Notes under the pieces: generated by a model
The model's input: only the letters and a program-made list of their open reading frames with translations
Database searches by the model: none
What the model was told of the DNA's origin: nothing
In this document: one piece after another, positions 9,111-18,022 of the stretch
Layout: each line of letters starts with the position of its first letter
Numbering within the stretch: position 1 is the first letter of the stretch
Source: Fibrobacterota bacterium
GTDB taxonomy: Bacteria; Fibrobacterota; Chitinivibrionia; Chitinivibrionales; Chitinispirillaceae
DNA: 64,000 bases
Direction of reading: 5' to 3'
NCBI GenBank assembly: GCA_023436145.1
Contig: JAEZKP010000033.1
Coordinates: 1-64,000 of the forward strand
Made by a program: the position numbers and the translations under genes

Positions 9111-9227
9111 TTATTTATTTCGGTAATTTCCGCTGATTCCAACACCAGTACCTTCCTGATCAAACTCATTACCGGTAAACTGCTGACGGGTTGGAGTCTG
9201 TGGTGATGCCACAACATCTGAAATGTT
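9111..9227 (-). pseudogene. possible remnant of an Rhs/YD-repeat core
   Basis: On the minus strand, 38 codons are open between an in-frame TAA (9228-9230) and the stop at 9111-9113. The peptide contains RQQFTGNEFDQEGTG, which resembles the start of the Rhs-associated core motif (typically FTGKEFD.ETGL). It has no start codon and no upstream YD repeats. I infer a decayed fragment, but the match is short and could be chance. Confidence 0.3.
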
Positions 9228-9235
9228 TTACATAC

Positions 9236-10177
9236 CTATTTCTGAACGATCACGCCCTGAGATACATTATGAAGAGGGGATGCGAACCGGATAATATACA
9301 TGCCTGTTGCACCTGAAGTCGCCTGCCATGATGTAGATGCATCAACATCAGCAGATGCCAGAAGTTTTCCATTCACTGAGTAAACCTGAGCGTAAGCAGG
9401 TACTTTCGATTTAATCAAGATAAATCCTGGTATACTCTGGCAGGAAAAGATGCTCTGTTTTGATGAACCCGTAGCTGGTTTAAATTTCACACCGACATTC
9501 CTGGTACCAGACGTCATCACGTAGATATAGTTATTGGGTGTGAATGCATAAGCGATGAGGCCATACTCCTTTGTCTCCCAATTATACGTGTTGCTGGATT
9601 CGATAGTGGACTTGACAAGAACGGCCTGAAACGTCCCCATACTGGTAATTACTGTACCTTCTGCTATGACTTCAGCATTCTGTGTCTGGGAATAGCCGTC
9701 TACAGTATACGTAATGCTCCATTTCTTACCCAAATCATGGGGTAACCCCATCTGCGTATAGGGAGTGTATTCAGTTTTATACCCGCTTGAAATGCCGCCA
9801 ATGGTAAGCAGATCACCATTCTTTTCTTTCAGGTACGTGGTTCCAGAAAAGGATGAAATCGTTTTGCCGGAATAGTCAACTGCCAGTGTTGCTTCAGGAA
9901 AATTGCTGTTATTACTGACATTGTAAATTCTGGTAATTTTGTAGTAGTAGGATCCCGAATACGAAGTAAAATTCCACTTTTTACCGGTACCTTTCGTCAG
10001 ATCAAGTTTTGTTGGAGCTGATTGTACGACAGTATAATCATAAGTATGTCCTGGAATATAGCCTATGTCCTTGCTTTCGATAGTTAATGCCTGTGCACTG
10101 ATACACAAAACTGCCAGTAGCCCAATTACCATTGCTGACAACCTTCTTTTCTGAACTGCTTCTCTTCCAGTGTTCAT
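9236..10177 (-). CDS. secreted protein with T9SS-type C-terminal domain
   Basis: A 313-residue exported protein. The ATG at 10177 has GAGG seven bases upstream; an in-frame ATG at 10195 has none, so the shorter form is chosen. It has a signal peptide (MVIGLLAVLCISAQA) and a beta-rich body of unknown function. A ~70-residue C-terminal domain contains 'VYSVNGKLLAS' and 'GATGMYIIRF', ending in QGVIVQK. This is the pattern of type IX secretion (por) sorting domains. No T9SS core gene is in the window. The gene is convergent with the secretion operon. Confidence 0.6.
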   Translation of the reverse strand: MNTGREAVQKRRLSAMVIGLLAVLCISAQALTIESKDIGYIPGHTYDYTVVQSAPTKLDLTKGTGKKWNFTSYSGSYYYKITRIYNVSNNSNFPEATLAVDYSGKTISSFSGTTYLKEKNGDLLTIGGISSGYKTEYTPYTQMGLPHDLGKKWSITYTVDGYSQTQNAEVIAEGTVITSMGTFQAVLVKSTIESSNTYNWETKEYGLIAYAFTPNNYIYVMTSGTRNVGVKFKPATGSSKQSIFSCQSIPGFILIKSKVPAYAQVYSVNGKLLASADVDASTSWQATSGATGMYIIRFASPLHNVSQGVIVQK

Positions 10178-10437
10178 CTTTACCTCAAAAATCAAGTATG
10201 GTGATCATATTCTCAATATTATACACCACTTTTAAGCTGGAGCCATCAAAAAAAGTGAATAATTACAGGATACAGTATGTTACATCAGAAGCAAGATCCC
10301 GATTCAGACTATTAATCACTTCCATCTATACTATAAAAATCTTTTTCCCAAAAAATACAATTTTATTGTACCAAATTGTCACTTATAGTAATTTCAATTC
10401 AGACTTTCACCAATAATCATTATAGAGGTATGATCGA

Positions 10438-11673
10438 TTGAAAATTCTTCCTTTAAGAAGTCTCTTTGTAATGACTATCAGCATGCTTCTTTTATTGGTT
10501 TTAGCCTATTTGGATTATATTTCCAATGATCTGAGCTTTTTCGTTTTTTATTTCATTCCCATCTTTATAACAGCCTGGTTTATTGGAAAACCTGCTTCCA
10601 TCACTTTATCCACTCTGGCGGCTATCGCCTGGCTGATTGTGGACCGGTATTCTGCACACCCCTACTCCAATTGGAGTTACCCTTACTGGAATGCGTTGGT
10701 CCGCTGGACCTCTTTTATGATTTTGGCACTCTCCATATCTCAGATCAAATCGATGCTTGAGAAGGAGAAGCGGTTGAAACACGATTTAACACTGGCTCTT
10801 GACAATATCAACAAATCCATATCAGTGGCCAGGAAAGTGGCTGAGGGTGACCTTTCGATGTCTTCGTTTTCCTGGTTGGGTAAAGAAAAAAAGCAACCGA
10901 TAGATGAAATTCTCTATTATATGGTGAAGAGGTTATCAGAGCAGAAAAGTCTGGAAAAACGATTATTCCAACTTGAGCGTCAGGCTATAATGGCAGAAAC
11001 AGCTTCCCATCTTGCTCACGAGATCCGCAATCCACTTAATCTTATAATGCTCACAACTCATCACATAGGAAATCAGTTTCTACCGGCCGAGGAATCGAAA
11101 CAGGGCAAATTCAACGATTTAATCTTATCACTAAAATCAGAAGTAGAGCATCTCAGCAATGTCATTTCCAACTTCATGACTATAGGTAAGTCTTCAGAAA
11201 TAAAAAAAGTCCACATTCCAGTTTCAGATATAATTGATCAGGTCCAGATTCTGATAAGACAGCAGCTACTTTCCAGGAATATCCGCATGGAATGTAAGAT
11301 TGAGAACAATCTAAGGATATTTGCTGATCCTGAACAGATCAAACTTGTATTTCTCAATTTGTTTGTCAACGCTATTGCGGCAGTTCCGGACAACGGCAGA
11401 ATTCTGCTCAGTGCGCAGAGTGATTCTCAGAACAAAATCACCAGACTTACTGTTTGCGATAACGGTATTGGAATCAATCCGGAAGATTTTGAGCAGGTGT
11501 TTGAACCATATTTCACCAGAAAAGAGGATGGTACAGGACTGGGATTGGCTCTGGTAAAACGTATCATTGACGATCACAATGGAAGCATCTCTGCTTCAAA
11601 CAGTGAGGATGGAGGTGCCAGATTTGAGATCGTTCTACCTTCGGAGGAATTTGTTTGTCAATCAAAGTATTAA
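10438..11673 (+). CDS. membrane sensor histidine kinase
   Basis: A 411-residue kinase starting at a TTG with AGAGG about nine bases upstream. The N-terminus has four predicted membrane helices (residues ~5-110) with almost no periplasmic loops, so the sensor is probably within the membrane. The H-box is 'SHLAHEIRNPLNL' with the phosphorylated His. The ATPase domain has the N-box 'NLFVNAIAAVP', G1 'DNGIGI' and G2 'GTGLGLALV'. It overlaps the sigma-54 regulator gene by 19 bases, so the two form a pair like NtrB/NtrC or PilS/PilR. Because it lies just after a pilus/T2SS operon, control of that machinery is a reasonable guess, not shown by the sequence. Confidence 0.85.
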   Translation: MKILPLRSLFVMTISMLLLLVLAYLDYISNDLSFFVFYFIPIFITAWFIGKPASITLSTLAAIAWLIVDRYSAHPYSNWSYPYWNALVRWTSFMILALSISQIKSMLEKEKRLKHDLTLALDNINKSISVARKVAEGDLSMSSFSWLGKEKKQPIDEILYYMVKRLSEQKSLEKRLFQLERQAIMAETASHLAHEIRNPLNLIMLTTHHIGNQFLPAEESKQGKFNDLILSLKSEVEHLSNVISNFMTIGKSSEIKKVHIPVSDIIDQVQILIRQQLLSRNIRMECKIENNLRIFADPEQIKLVFLNLFVNAIAAVPDNGRILLSAQSDSQNKITRLTVCDNGIGINPEDFEQVFEPYFTRKEDGTGLGLALVKRIIDDHNGSISASNSEDGGARFEIVLPSEEFVCQSKY

Positions 11674-13004
11674 TCGTCGATGACCAGGTGAACCAAAGAG
11701 ATATGCTGGCCCAGATACTGCACTCTGAAGGCAGGATGGATGTCAGACAAGCCGGAAATGCCAATGATGCGCTTGGAATTATCCGGGAATTCAAGCCTGA
11801 GGTAGTACTGACCGATTTGAAAATGCCAGGAAGAAGCGGGCTTTCACTTCTGGAGGAGATCTCCTCTTTGCCCATTGGTCCGGAAGTAATCGTTATTACT
11901 GCTTTTGGTTCTATTGACACTGCTATCAAAGCTACCAGACTGGGTGCCTATGATTATGTCACTAAACCTGTAAAAGCAGAAGAAGTGATGTTTCTGATAG
12001 AGAAAGCCAGAGAAAAATATTTATTAAGACAGGAAAGTAAACTGCTGAAGCAGGAATTGACCAGGCAGGTCAGTTCTAATATTGTTTTCCGTTCACCCTC
12101 CATGAAACTTATCATGGACATGGTGGAAACGGTAGCCAGAACTGATTCTACGGTAATAGTGCGGGGAGAAACCGGCACCGGAAAAGAGTGCATCGCAAAA
12201 CTGATCCATCTGAAAAGCAAGCGCTGTGCAAAACCGATGCTTAGCATCAATTGTGCTGCATTTGCAGAAACTCTGCTGGATTCAGAACTGTTTGGCTATG
12301 AAAAAGGCGCTTTTACAGGTGCTAACAACAGAAAGGCCGGAATCATCGAAGCCGCTTCTGGAGGAACTCTTTTTCTGGATGAAGTTGCGGAAATGTCTCC
12401 AGGAACACAAGCAAAAATTCTTAGAACCATACAGGAGCGCAAGATCAGAAGAGTCGGTGGAACAGAGGACATTGTGGTAGATATAAGAATAGTTGCAGCC
12501 ACCAATAAAAATCTGGAACAGGCAGTAAACAATGGCCAATTCCGTCAGGACCTGTTCTATCGTTTGAACGTGGTACCGATAATCATTCCTCCTTTACGAA
12601 ACAGACCTGAAGATATTCCTGCTCTGGTTGAACATTTTCTTAAAAAATTCGGCCAGTTTAAAACGGTAGAGGATGCGGCTATGGCAGCCCTTTGCCATTA
12701 CAAATGGCCTGGAAATGTCCGGGAACTGGAAGCCGCAATCGAACGTATCGCAGTCTTTTCACGAAATCCTGTGATCAGTGTCAGCGATCTACCTGCTGAA
12801 ATCTCCAATCCCCCATTCATGACATCTACCGCACCGTGGGATATTCCGGAAGAGGGAATTGTCTTTGAAGATATTGAAAAGATTATCCTGTCAAATGCAC
12901 TAAAGAAAGCCAATGGCAACATGAGTTCTGCAGCAAAACTGGTTGGCATGAGTTACAGAGCTTTCAGATATAGAGCGAATGTCTTTGGACTTCGCGGCGA
13001 GTAA
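11655..13004 (+). CDS. sigma-54-dependent response regulator (NtrC family)
   Basis: A 449-residue activator with a TTG start, GGAGGA seven bases upstream and translational overlap with the kinase gene. The receiver domain (about 1-120) has acidic residues in 'VDDQ' and the phospho-acceptor Asp in 'VVLTDLKMPG'. The AAA+ domain (about 145-375) has Walker A 'GETGTGKE', the sigma-54 contact loop 'GAFTGA', Walker B 'GGTLFLDEV' and the sensor 'RLNVVPI'. A Fis-type helix-turn-helix ends the protein (NMSSAAKLVGMSYRAFRYR). Its targets are unknown; a weak -24/-12 promoter lies 150 bases downstream. Confidence 0.9.
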   Translation: MSIKVLIVDDQVNQRDMLAQILHSEGRMDVRQAGNANDALGIIREFKPEVVLTDLKMPGRSGLSLLEEISSLPIGPEVIVITAFGSIDTAIKATRLGAYDYVTKPVKAEEVMFLIEKAREKYLLRQESKLLKQELTRQVSSNIVFRSPSMKLIMDMVETVARTDSTVIVRGETGTGKECIAKLIHLKSKRCAKPMLSINCAAFAETLLDSELFGYEKGAFTGANNRKAGIIEAASGGTLFLDEVAEMSPGTQAKILRTIQERKIRRVGGTEDIVVDIRIVAATNKNLEQAVNNGQFRQDLFYRLNVVPIIIPPLRNRPEDIPALVEHFLKKFGQFKTVEDAAMAALCHYKWPGNVRELEAAIERIAVFSRNPVISVSDLPAEISNPPFMTSTAPWDIPEEGIVFEDIEKIILSNALKKANGNMSSAAKLVGMSYRAFRYRANVFGLRGE

Positions 13005-13008
13005 CATT

Positions 13009-13030
13009 ATGGTACACCCGATTGTACCAT
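13009..13030. promoter_or_regulatory. 8-bp inverted repeat after the sigma-54 regulator
   Basis: ATGGTACA and TGTACCAT form a perfect dyad around a six-base centre (CCCGAT), four bases after the stop codon. No T-run follows, so it is a poor terminator. A similar word (ATTGTACCAAAT) lies upstream of the kinase gene near 10365-10376, so an activator binding site is possible. Confidence 0.35.
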
Positions 13031-13156
13031 TTGGGTAATTCCCTATTGTTTAAGATCCCCTCAACGTTTTTCCGGTTTATCTACTTTCAATCCAACTACC
13101 TTGTAACCTATTGATTTATTACCAATTTCAAAATCTTTTCTCCTCATACCCAAATG

Positions 13157-13170
13157 GGAATGTTTTTTGC
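13157..13170 (+). promoter_or_regulatory. candidate sigma-54 (-24/-12) promoter
   Basis: The sequence has GG, ten bases, then GC, with a good -12 element (TTTGCAT) but a poor -24 element (GGGAAT). It lies about 58 bases before the TPR gene and 150 bases after the sigma-54 activator gene, which is a sensible position. The match is partial. Confidence 0.3.
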
Positions 13171-13227
13171 ATATCCGACAGCAGAAACAGCCGAAGGTTT
13201 TTCAGTTTCAAGGGAGGAAGCTAAAAG

Positions 13228-13773
13228 ATGGACTATTTTACTTTTCTCAAGGTTTATGCAGCATGCCTGCTTGGGCTGTTTCTCGTGTTACTAACTTTTG
13301 TTTTCTTCAAAAATACCTTTCACCGTAGTGTGGAAAAACTTAACAGTTATGGCCTGGAACTACTAGGCTGTAATCATTTGGATGAAGCAATAGAGGTGTT
13401 TAGAAAAGCCTCCCAGTTAAATCCTTATTGTGCCCGTTCACACAGCAATCTGGCATGGGCACTTTGCAGAAAAAATGAGCATTTACAGGAAGCAATGGAG
13501 GAGTTCAACACAGCAATAAAACTCGAACCACTCAATGCCATTCATTTTTATCGTCGTGGCCAGTTTTACCTGAGCAGGATGAATGATATTCTGCAATCCG
13601 GACGCGATTTCAAGAGAGCCTGCGAAATTGAACAGATCGATAATATTACCCTCTTCTTATCAGATGACAAACCGGAAAGGAGTACTATTATCAGATCAGA
13701 TATATTGGAATGTAAATCCGAAACAGGTTTACAGAGATTGGAACACCGGAATAATTATGCCTGGAAAAGTTAA
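13228..13773 (+). CDS. membrane-anchored TPR protein
   Basis: A 181-residue protein with one N-terminal membrane helix (about 8-28, AACLLGLFLVLLTFVFF) and three TPR-like units (about 35-135). Their signatures are 'GLELLGCNHLDEAIEVFRKASQLNP', 'SNLAWALCR...QEAMEEFNTAIKLEP' and 'YRRGQFYLSR'. The RBS is GGGAGGAAG. Its 3' end overlaps the next gene by 17 bases, so the TPR protein and the response regulator are likely made together. Function unknown; TPR domains suggest a docking role. Confidence 0.7.
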   Translation: MDYFTFLKVYAACLLGLFLVLLTFVFFKNTFHRSVEKLNSYGLELLGCNHLDEAIEVFRKASQLNPYCARSHSNLAWALCRKNEHLQEAMEEFNTAIKLEPLNAIHFYRRGQFYLSRMNDILQSGRDFKRACEIEQIDNITLFLSDDKPERSTIIRSDILECKSETGLQRLEHRNNYAWKS

Positions 13774-14164
13774 AATTCTGGCTATTGATGACGAGGCCAA
13801 AGCACTTTCACTGTTCAAATTGAATATGGAAAGCTATGGTTACGAAGTCCTGGCCACAACCAGCAGTAAAGCCGGGATACTGCTTGCTATTAATGAAAAA
13901 CCGGATCTGATTATTTTGGACATCCGCATGCCCGAAATGGATGGTTGGCAAATATGTAAAAAACTCAAACTCAACAGTGTCACCAATCAGATTCCAGTAA
14001 TCTTTTTTACTGCATGCTCAAGTTCTAAGGCTAAGGAAGAAGCAAAAAGACTGGGAGTTTATGCTTACCTGATCAAGCCAGTAGACCCGGATATCGTTGC
14101 CGAATTGATCAAAAAAGTTGCTGCTGATACAGGCACTTACATTAAGGGAGAGGATCAAAGATGA
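13757..14164 (+). CDS. single-domain response regulator (CheY-like)
   Basis: A 135-residue receiver domain. The open frame extends upstream to 13583, but that part is the TPR gene in another frame. The ATG at 13757 begins 'MPGKVKILAIDDEAKA', which is the normal receiver start. Acidic residues are in 'IDDE', the acceptor Asp in 'LIILDIRMPEMDG', Thr in 'IFFTAC' and Lys in 'YLIKPVD'. There is no output domain, so it probably works by protein contact. The cognate kinase is not obvious; the hybrid kinase at 15405 and the kinase at 10438 are both near. Confidence 0.85.
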   Translation: MPGKVKILAIDDEAKALSLFKLNMESYGYEVLATTSSKAGILLAINEKPDLIILDIRMPEMDGWQICKKLKLNSVTNQIPVIFFTACSSSKAKEEAKRLGVYAYLIKPVDPDIVAELIKKVAADTGTYIKGEDQR

Positions 14165-14243
14165 CTGATTACAAAATATAAACACCTATTTTCCTATTCC
14201 CGAAAGACTTTAAAAAAATCACTTATTAACAGGAGAAATATAT

Positions 14244-14771
14244 ATGCTTTACCAATGTATCAAACTGGTCATTTCCGCAACTATAATTTTGTCATTCACC
14301 GCAGGATGTTCCAAAAAAGTCACTACTGTTCAGCCGGATCCGGTTCCCAAACCACAAGTGGAACAACCGCCAAAACCTCCGGCTGATAATACTGATTCAT
14401 TTGTGGCAGAGGACCCCGATGCACGTCTGAGAGAATTACTGGTTCCTATCTATTTTGATTATGACAAACATTCCATACCCAACTCTGAATTGCCAAAGCT
14501 CGAGAGAATTGCATCTTTTCTTAACGAGAACAACAATATCCGTTTACTGATTGAAGGCCATTGTGATGAGAGAGGTTCCAGCGAATACAATATGGGGCTT
14601 GGTGAAAACCGGGCAAAATCAGTTCAGAAGTGGCTTATGGCTTATGGAATCTCCGGATCACGTCTGGAAATCACCTCTTATGGAAAAGAAAGACAGGTTT
14701 CGTATGGATGTCAGGATGAGAATTGTCATGCAGAAAATCGCAGAGATGAATGGAAAATCCTGGCCAGATGA
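14244..14771 (+). CDS. pal: peptidoglycan-associated lipoprotein (Pal/OmpA family)
   Basis: A 175-residue outer-membrane lipoprotein. The signal ends in the lipobox FTAGC (Cys22), followed by a Pro-rich linker (about 30-50) and an OmpA domain (about 70-170) with 'PIYFDYDKHSI', 'IEGHCDERGSSEYN' and 'LGENRAKSVQKWL'. The Asp and Arg of the GHCDERG / NxxLGENRA motifs bind meso-diaminopimelate in the family. The C-terminus (CQDENCHAENRRDEW) has the usual 'C..E.CH..NRR' form of Pal. No TolB is adjacent, but ExbB/ExbD/TonB-type genes lie at 38720-42339. RBS ACAGGAGA. Confidence 0.9.
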   Translation: MLYQCIKLVISATIILSFTAGCSKKVTTVQPDPVPKPQVEQPPKPPADNTDSFVAEDPDARLRELLVPIYFDYDKHSIPNSELPKLERIASFLNENNNIRLLIEGHCDERGSSEYNMGLGENRAKSVQKWLMAYGISGSRLEITSYGKERQVSYGCQDENCHAENRRDEWKILAR

Positions 14772-14911
14772 AATAAATAAATACCTGCAAAAAAATATCT
14801 ATAGGTAATACTGAATTTCATATTTGTTTCAGCAAAGTCAGTAGACGCTGGCTTTGCTTCGATACACTTCAGATTGCCTCAACTTCTCCATTTAAAAATC
14901 TTGCTTCTACT

Positions 14912-15223
14912 CGGTAGCGTCTGGTTAATTTAACAAAAATTAATGCACTAAACAGCTTGAGATTTGGAATTTCAGACCAGAAAGCACCAAATCACAAATC
15001 TTAAATTCCAAACAAAATCCAAATTCTAAACAGGAGCAGGAGTATGAATAGAGAATTCGAAATTCGAAACAGGATAGTGGCCTATATCTGCTTTTTTGTT
15101 GTTTGGTTTTTGTATAATTGGTAATTGGGATTTGTTTAGGTTTTGGCGCTTGTGATTTGGAATTTATTTGCGTGCCTTACTTCTTATCGATCTTATGTTT
15201 GTTAAATTTACCGGACACTTCTG
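14912..15223. mobile_element. MITE-like element with 23-bp terminal inverted repeats
   Basis: The left end (14912-14934, core GTCTGGTTAATTTAAC) and the right end (15201-15223, reverse-complement core GTCCGGTAAATTTAAC) match at 18 of 23 positions. The 312-bp interior has no gene. It carries subterminal inverted words: CCAAATCACAAATC and AATTCCAAAC on the left, and GTTTGG, GGGATTTG and TTGTGATTTGGAATTT on the right. A nearly identical right end (22 of 23 bases) occurs alone at 18217-18239. I see no clear target-site duplication. The rest of the 14772-15404 spacer (about 140 and 180 bases on the two sides) holds nothing else I can identify. Confidence 0.45.
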
Positions 15224-15404
15224 GCTCCTGCTTATGATTCATCAAAGGCATTTCCCTCCTTATCAGCGATCCATATAATTTTTGATTGAGATTCCCTGCA
15301 GGAAGTGAGTATTTTGTAGATTCTTTAAAGTTCTAAAGTACAATCCGAATGCCACCTGGCAATCCATTCTGATTGGGCGGTAGTAAACATAAAACGGAGC
15401 TTAA

Positions 15405-17180
15405 ATGCAGGAAAATTTACATGCGACCCAGTGTGAAGAACAAAGCCTTCGCAAACTTTTCGAATTGAGCAGAAGACTTGTTATTTCTTTAAATCTTGAC
15501 GATATTCTCCAGGCGACTGTCGATGGGGTTGCCACCTTAACCGGACTGGATACAGCAGCAGTTTATCTTCTTCAAAACGATAAAATGCGCTTATGCAGCA
15601 CCACTCCACCACTTCCGCCAGATTTTCCTGATGAACTGCGTTACGCACCGCTGAAAGAATACCCCTACCTGTGTAAAGCAATTGATTCATCAGCACCTGT
15701 TTTAATCCCGGATGTGGTTGAAGTTTCAATCTCCCCTGCTGAGGAATTGGTAGCTAAGATGCGAAATCTTCGTACAATTCTTTTTCTGCCGCTGATAGCC
15801 GAAACTGAAGTTATGGGAGCACTCATTGTTGGCTCTACCAACTCACCACGATCTATTACCAATTCTGAGATGGATCTCTCTCACACCCTGGCCAATTTCG
15901 CAGCGCTGGCGGTTAAAAACGCCAGACTTTATCAGGCTGGTCAAGAATATGTTGCTGAACTTGAGTATACAATTGCAGAGCGCAAAAGAGCTGAGATAGA
16001 ACGGGAAAAATTGCGTAAACAACTTATCCAGTCCCAGAAAATGGATGCCATAGGTCAATTGGCAGGAGGGATTGCACACGATTTCAATAATATGCTCTGC
16101 GGGATCATTGGCAATGCAGAACTGCTTCAACTCGGTATAACCGATACCTCACTTCGCCAACTTGTAGGTGAAATCATTACCATCAGCAGACGCTCTGCAG
16201 ATCTCATCGCTCAATTGCTTGCTTTTTCCAGAAAGGGACAAAACCAGAACATTCTGATAAATCTGCATCACATTATTGAAGAAGCAGTCTCTATACTCAA
16301 ACACAGTATCAGCAGAAAAATAGAGATTACAACAGATTTTCAGGCATTTCCATGTATAACAGAGGGTGATCCAGCACAGATTCAGAGCGCACTTCTGAAT
16401 CTGGCGGTGAATGCACGTGATGCTATGCCCGAAAGTGGCGTTCTCTCAATCAGCACACGAGTTGTCAATCTGGATGTAGAAATCTGTCAACAATACACCT
16501 GCGAACCATCACCAGGACCTTTTATTGAAATAGCTGTATCCGATACCGGAATCGGAATGGATGCAGAAACATTAGAACATATCTACGAACCTTTTTTCAC
16601 CACCAAAAAGCTGGGTGAAGGATCCGGAATGGGTTTATCTGCGGTGTATGGCACAATGAAGACGCATGGTGGAGCCATTAATGTTGTAAGTGCCCCAGGT
16701 CAGGGTACAACTTTCATGCTTTATTTTCCATTAAAAGAACTGAATGACCAGAGAATTTCAGAAGAGCCAGACCATCACAGAGTTGAATCGGACTACACCA
16801 GTATAGCTGCCACAAACAGGCATATACTTATCATAGATGATGAAAAATCCGTAGCCAATATCGCCTCTGAACACCTCCGAAGTGCCGGTTACCAGGTGAC
16901 TGTATTCACTGATAGTATCTCAGCACTGTCTTTTTTCAGAGAACAGCATTCAAAGTTTTCCCTGGTTATTCTTGATATGATGATGCCCAAACTGGATGGC
17001 ACGGCTATATACCATTCGATAAAATCCATCAGCCCGGGAATGAGGGTGATACTGGTATCAGGATATAGTATTAACGGGGCAACCAGAGCCCTTCTCGATG
17101 AAGGAGCACAGATGTTTATCCAGAAGCCCTTTTACAGAGTCAAATTGCTTGATGCAGTCAGGGATGTACTGGAAAGCTGA
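15405..17180 (+). CDS. hybrid sensor histidine kinase (GAF-HisKA-ATPase-REC)
   Basis: A 591-residue soluble hybrid kinase. The GAF domain (about 20-180) starts 'LSRRLVISLNLDDILQ'. A short coiled coil (about 185-210) leads to HisKA with 'QLAGGIAHDFNNML', the His being the phosphorylated residue. The ATPase domain (about 285-450) has 'NLAVNARDAM', 'DTGIGMD' and 'GSGMGLSAVYG'. A C-terminal receiver (about 465-590) has 'IIDDE', Asp in 'VILDMMMPKLDG' and Lys in 'FIQKPF'. There is no membrane segment, so it senses a cytosolic signal, perhaps a ligand of the GAF domain. The last part would relay the phosphate to an unlinked histidine phosphotransfer protein or regulate the kinase itself. Confidence 0.9.
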   Translation: MQENLHATQCEEQSLRKLFELSRRLVISLNLDDILQATVDGVATLTGLDTAAVYLLQNDKMRLCSTTPPLPPDFPDELRYAPLKEYPYLCKAIDSSAPVLIPDVVEVSISPAEELVAKMRNLRTILFLPLIAETEVMGALIVGSTNSPRSITNSEMDLSHTLANFAALAVKNARLYQAGQEYVAELEYTIAERKRAEIEREKLRKQLIQSQKMDAIGQLAGGIAHDFNNMLCGIIGNAELLQLGITDTSLRQLVGEIITISRRSADLIAQLLAFSRKGQNQNILINLHHIIEEAVSILKHSISRKIEITTDFQAFPCITEGDPAQIQSALLNLAVNARDAMPESGVLSISTRVVNLDVEICQQYTCEPSPGPFIEIAVSDTGIGMDAETLEHIYEPFFTTKKLGEGSGMGLSAVYGTMKTHGGAINVVSAPGQGTTFMLYFPLKELNDQRISEEPDHHRVESDYTSIAATNRHILIIDDEKSVANIASEHLRSAGYQVTVFTDSISALSFFREQHSKFSLVILDMMMPKLDGTAIYHSIKSISPGMRVILVSGYSINGATRALLDEGAQMFIQKPFYRVKLLDAVRDVLES

Positions 17181-17210
17181 TTTGAACATAGAAATGGCTT
17201 TACAGCTCTC

Positions 17211-17525
17211 CTATTTTACATGGCTGAACAGAGAACGAAAAAGATGTGCTAAAGACAATATTGGCTTATGCAGAAGCATTCCAGGTCCTGAAAACCTCAT
17301 GACCTGCCGGATTTTTTCCCGCATATCCGGCCGGTAACAATGAACCGGACATCGTGCACATACCGGTTTATGGTTGCCATAGAGGCAGCGTGACAAACGC
17401 ATTCTGGCGTATGCACACAATTCGTTGCACTCATCACACATCTGAGCAGAAGTTCCATGCATTTTCCGGCAATAAAGCCTTATCATAGCTTCTACGGTTT
17501 TCTGCTCACTTTTTATTCTTTCCAT
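17211..17525 (-). CDS. YgbA-like 'nitrous oxide-stimulated promoter' family protein
   Basis: A 104-residue protein with a cysteine-rich core: 'MCDECNELCAYARMRLSRC' and 'KPVCARCPVHCYRPDMREKIRQVMRFSGPGMLL'. This arrangement, ending in a 'VMR.SGPRML' type motif, is the signature of the family that contains E. coli YgbA (Pfam PF11756), which in enterobacteria is under NsrR control and linked to nitrosative stress. The cysteines suggest metal binding. It is the last gene before the ferredoxin and sulfite-reductase genes on the same strand, so a link to anaerobic nitrogen or sulfur oxide metabolism is plausible. Confidence 0.7.
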   Translation of the reverse strand: MERIKSEQKTVEAMIRLYCRKMHGTSAQMCDECNELCAYARMRLSRCLYGNHKPVCARCPVHCYRPDMREKIRQVMRFSGPGMLLHKPILSLAHLFRSLFSHVK

Positions 17526-17705
17526 GTCATATCATGCTTTTTTTTCACTGTTCAAGTACAAAACCCACTTATCTTATGGTAATGTTATTTGGAAAACACA
17601 ATATTTTAATCCAGATAATGCGTTTCTATCACCTGCCATCATTTCCCATTCTCGAAATTTTGATATCCGATATTCGTTATTTTTTATTTCAGTAAACTGA
17701 GACAA

Positions 17706-17894
17706 TCAAATAATTTTTATTACAGAGACCGGACAATCCTTTGCCGCCTCCTGACAACCATTTTCATATTTTACATCAATGTCGCCTTCAACTGCATTGG
17801 CTTTCCCTTCATCATCCAGCTTGAACACCTCCGGGCATATCGACTCACAAAGTCCACACCCGATGCACCCATCTCTGTCAATGGTAACCCGCAT
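17706..17894 (-). CDS. small single-cluster [4Fe-4S] ferredoxin
   Basis: A 62-residue ferredoxin. 'CIGCGLCESICPEVF' supplies three cluster cysteines and 'CPVSVIKI' the fourth near the C-terminus. The second CxxCxxC motif of two-cluster ferredoxins is missing, so it binds one [4Fe-4S] cluster, like the Desulfovibrio-type ferredoxins. The body is acidic. AGGAGG lies 5-10 bases before the ATG. It may give electrons to AsrABC or to the assimilatory sulfite reductase. A perfect FNR-type box 129 bases upstream suggests induction when oxygen is absent. Confidence 0.9.
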   Translation of the reverse strand: MRVTIDRDGCIGCGLCESICPEVFKLDDEGKANAVEGDIDVKYENGCQEAAKDCPVSVIKII

Positions 17895-18022
17895 AAGTCC
17901 TCCTTATTGTTTTAACTTAAACACCCTGTTTTACTTTCTTACCTGAAGAATATGCCCGTTTTTAATCTGCGGTTAATTCTTTTCATCACTTATAAATATA
18001 CAAATCCGGAGAGCTTGTAAGA

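Noticed and set aside
13583..13756. N-terminal extension of the CheY-like protein
   Set aside because: It overlaps the well-supported TPR gene in another frame, and the receiver fold starts normally at 13757.
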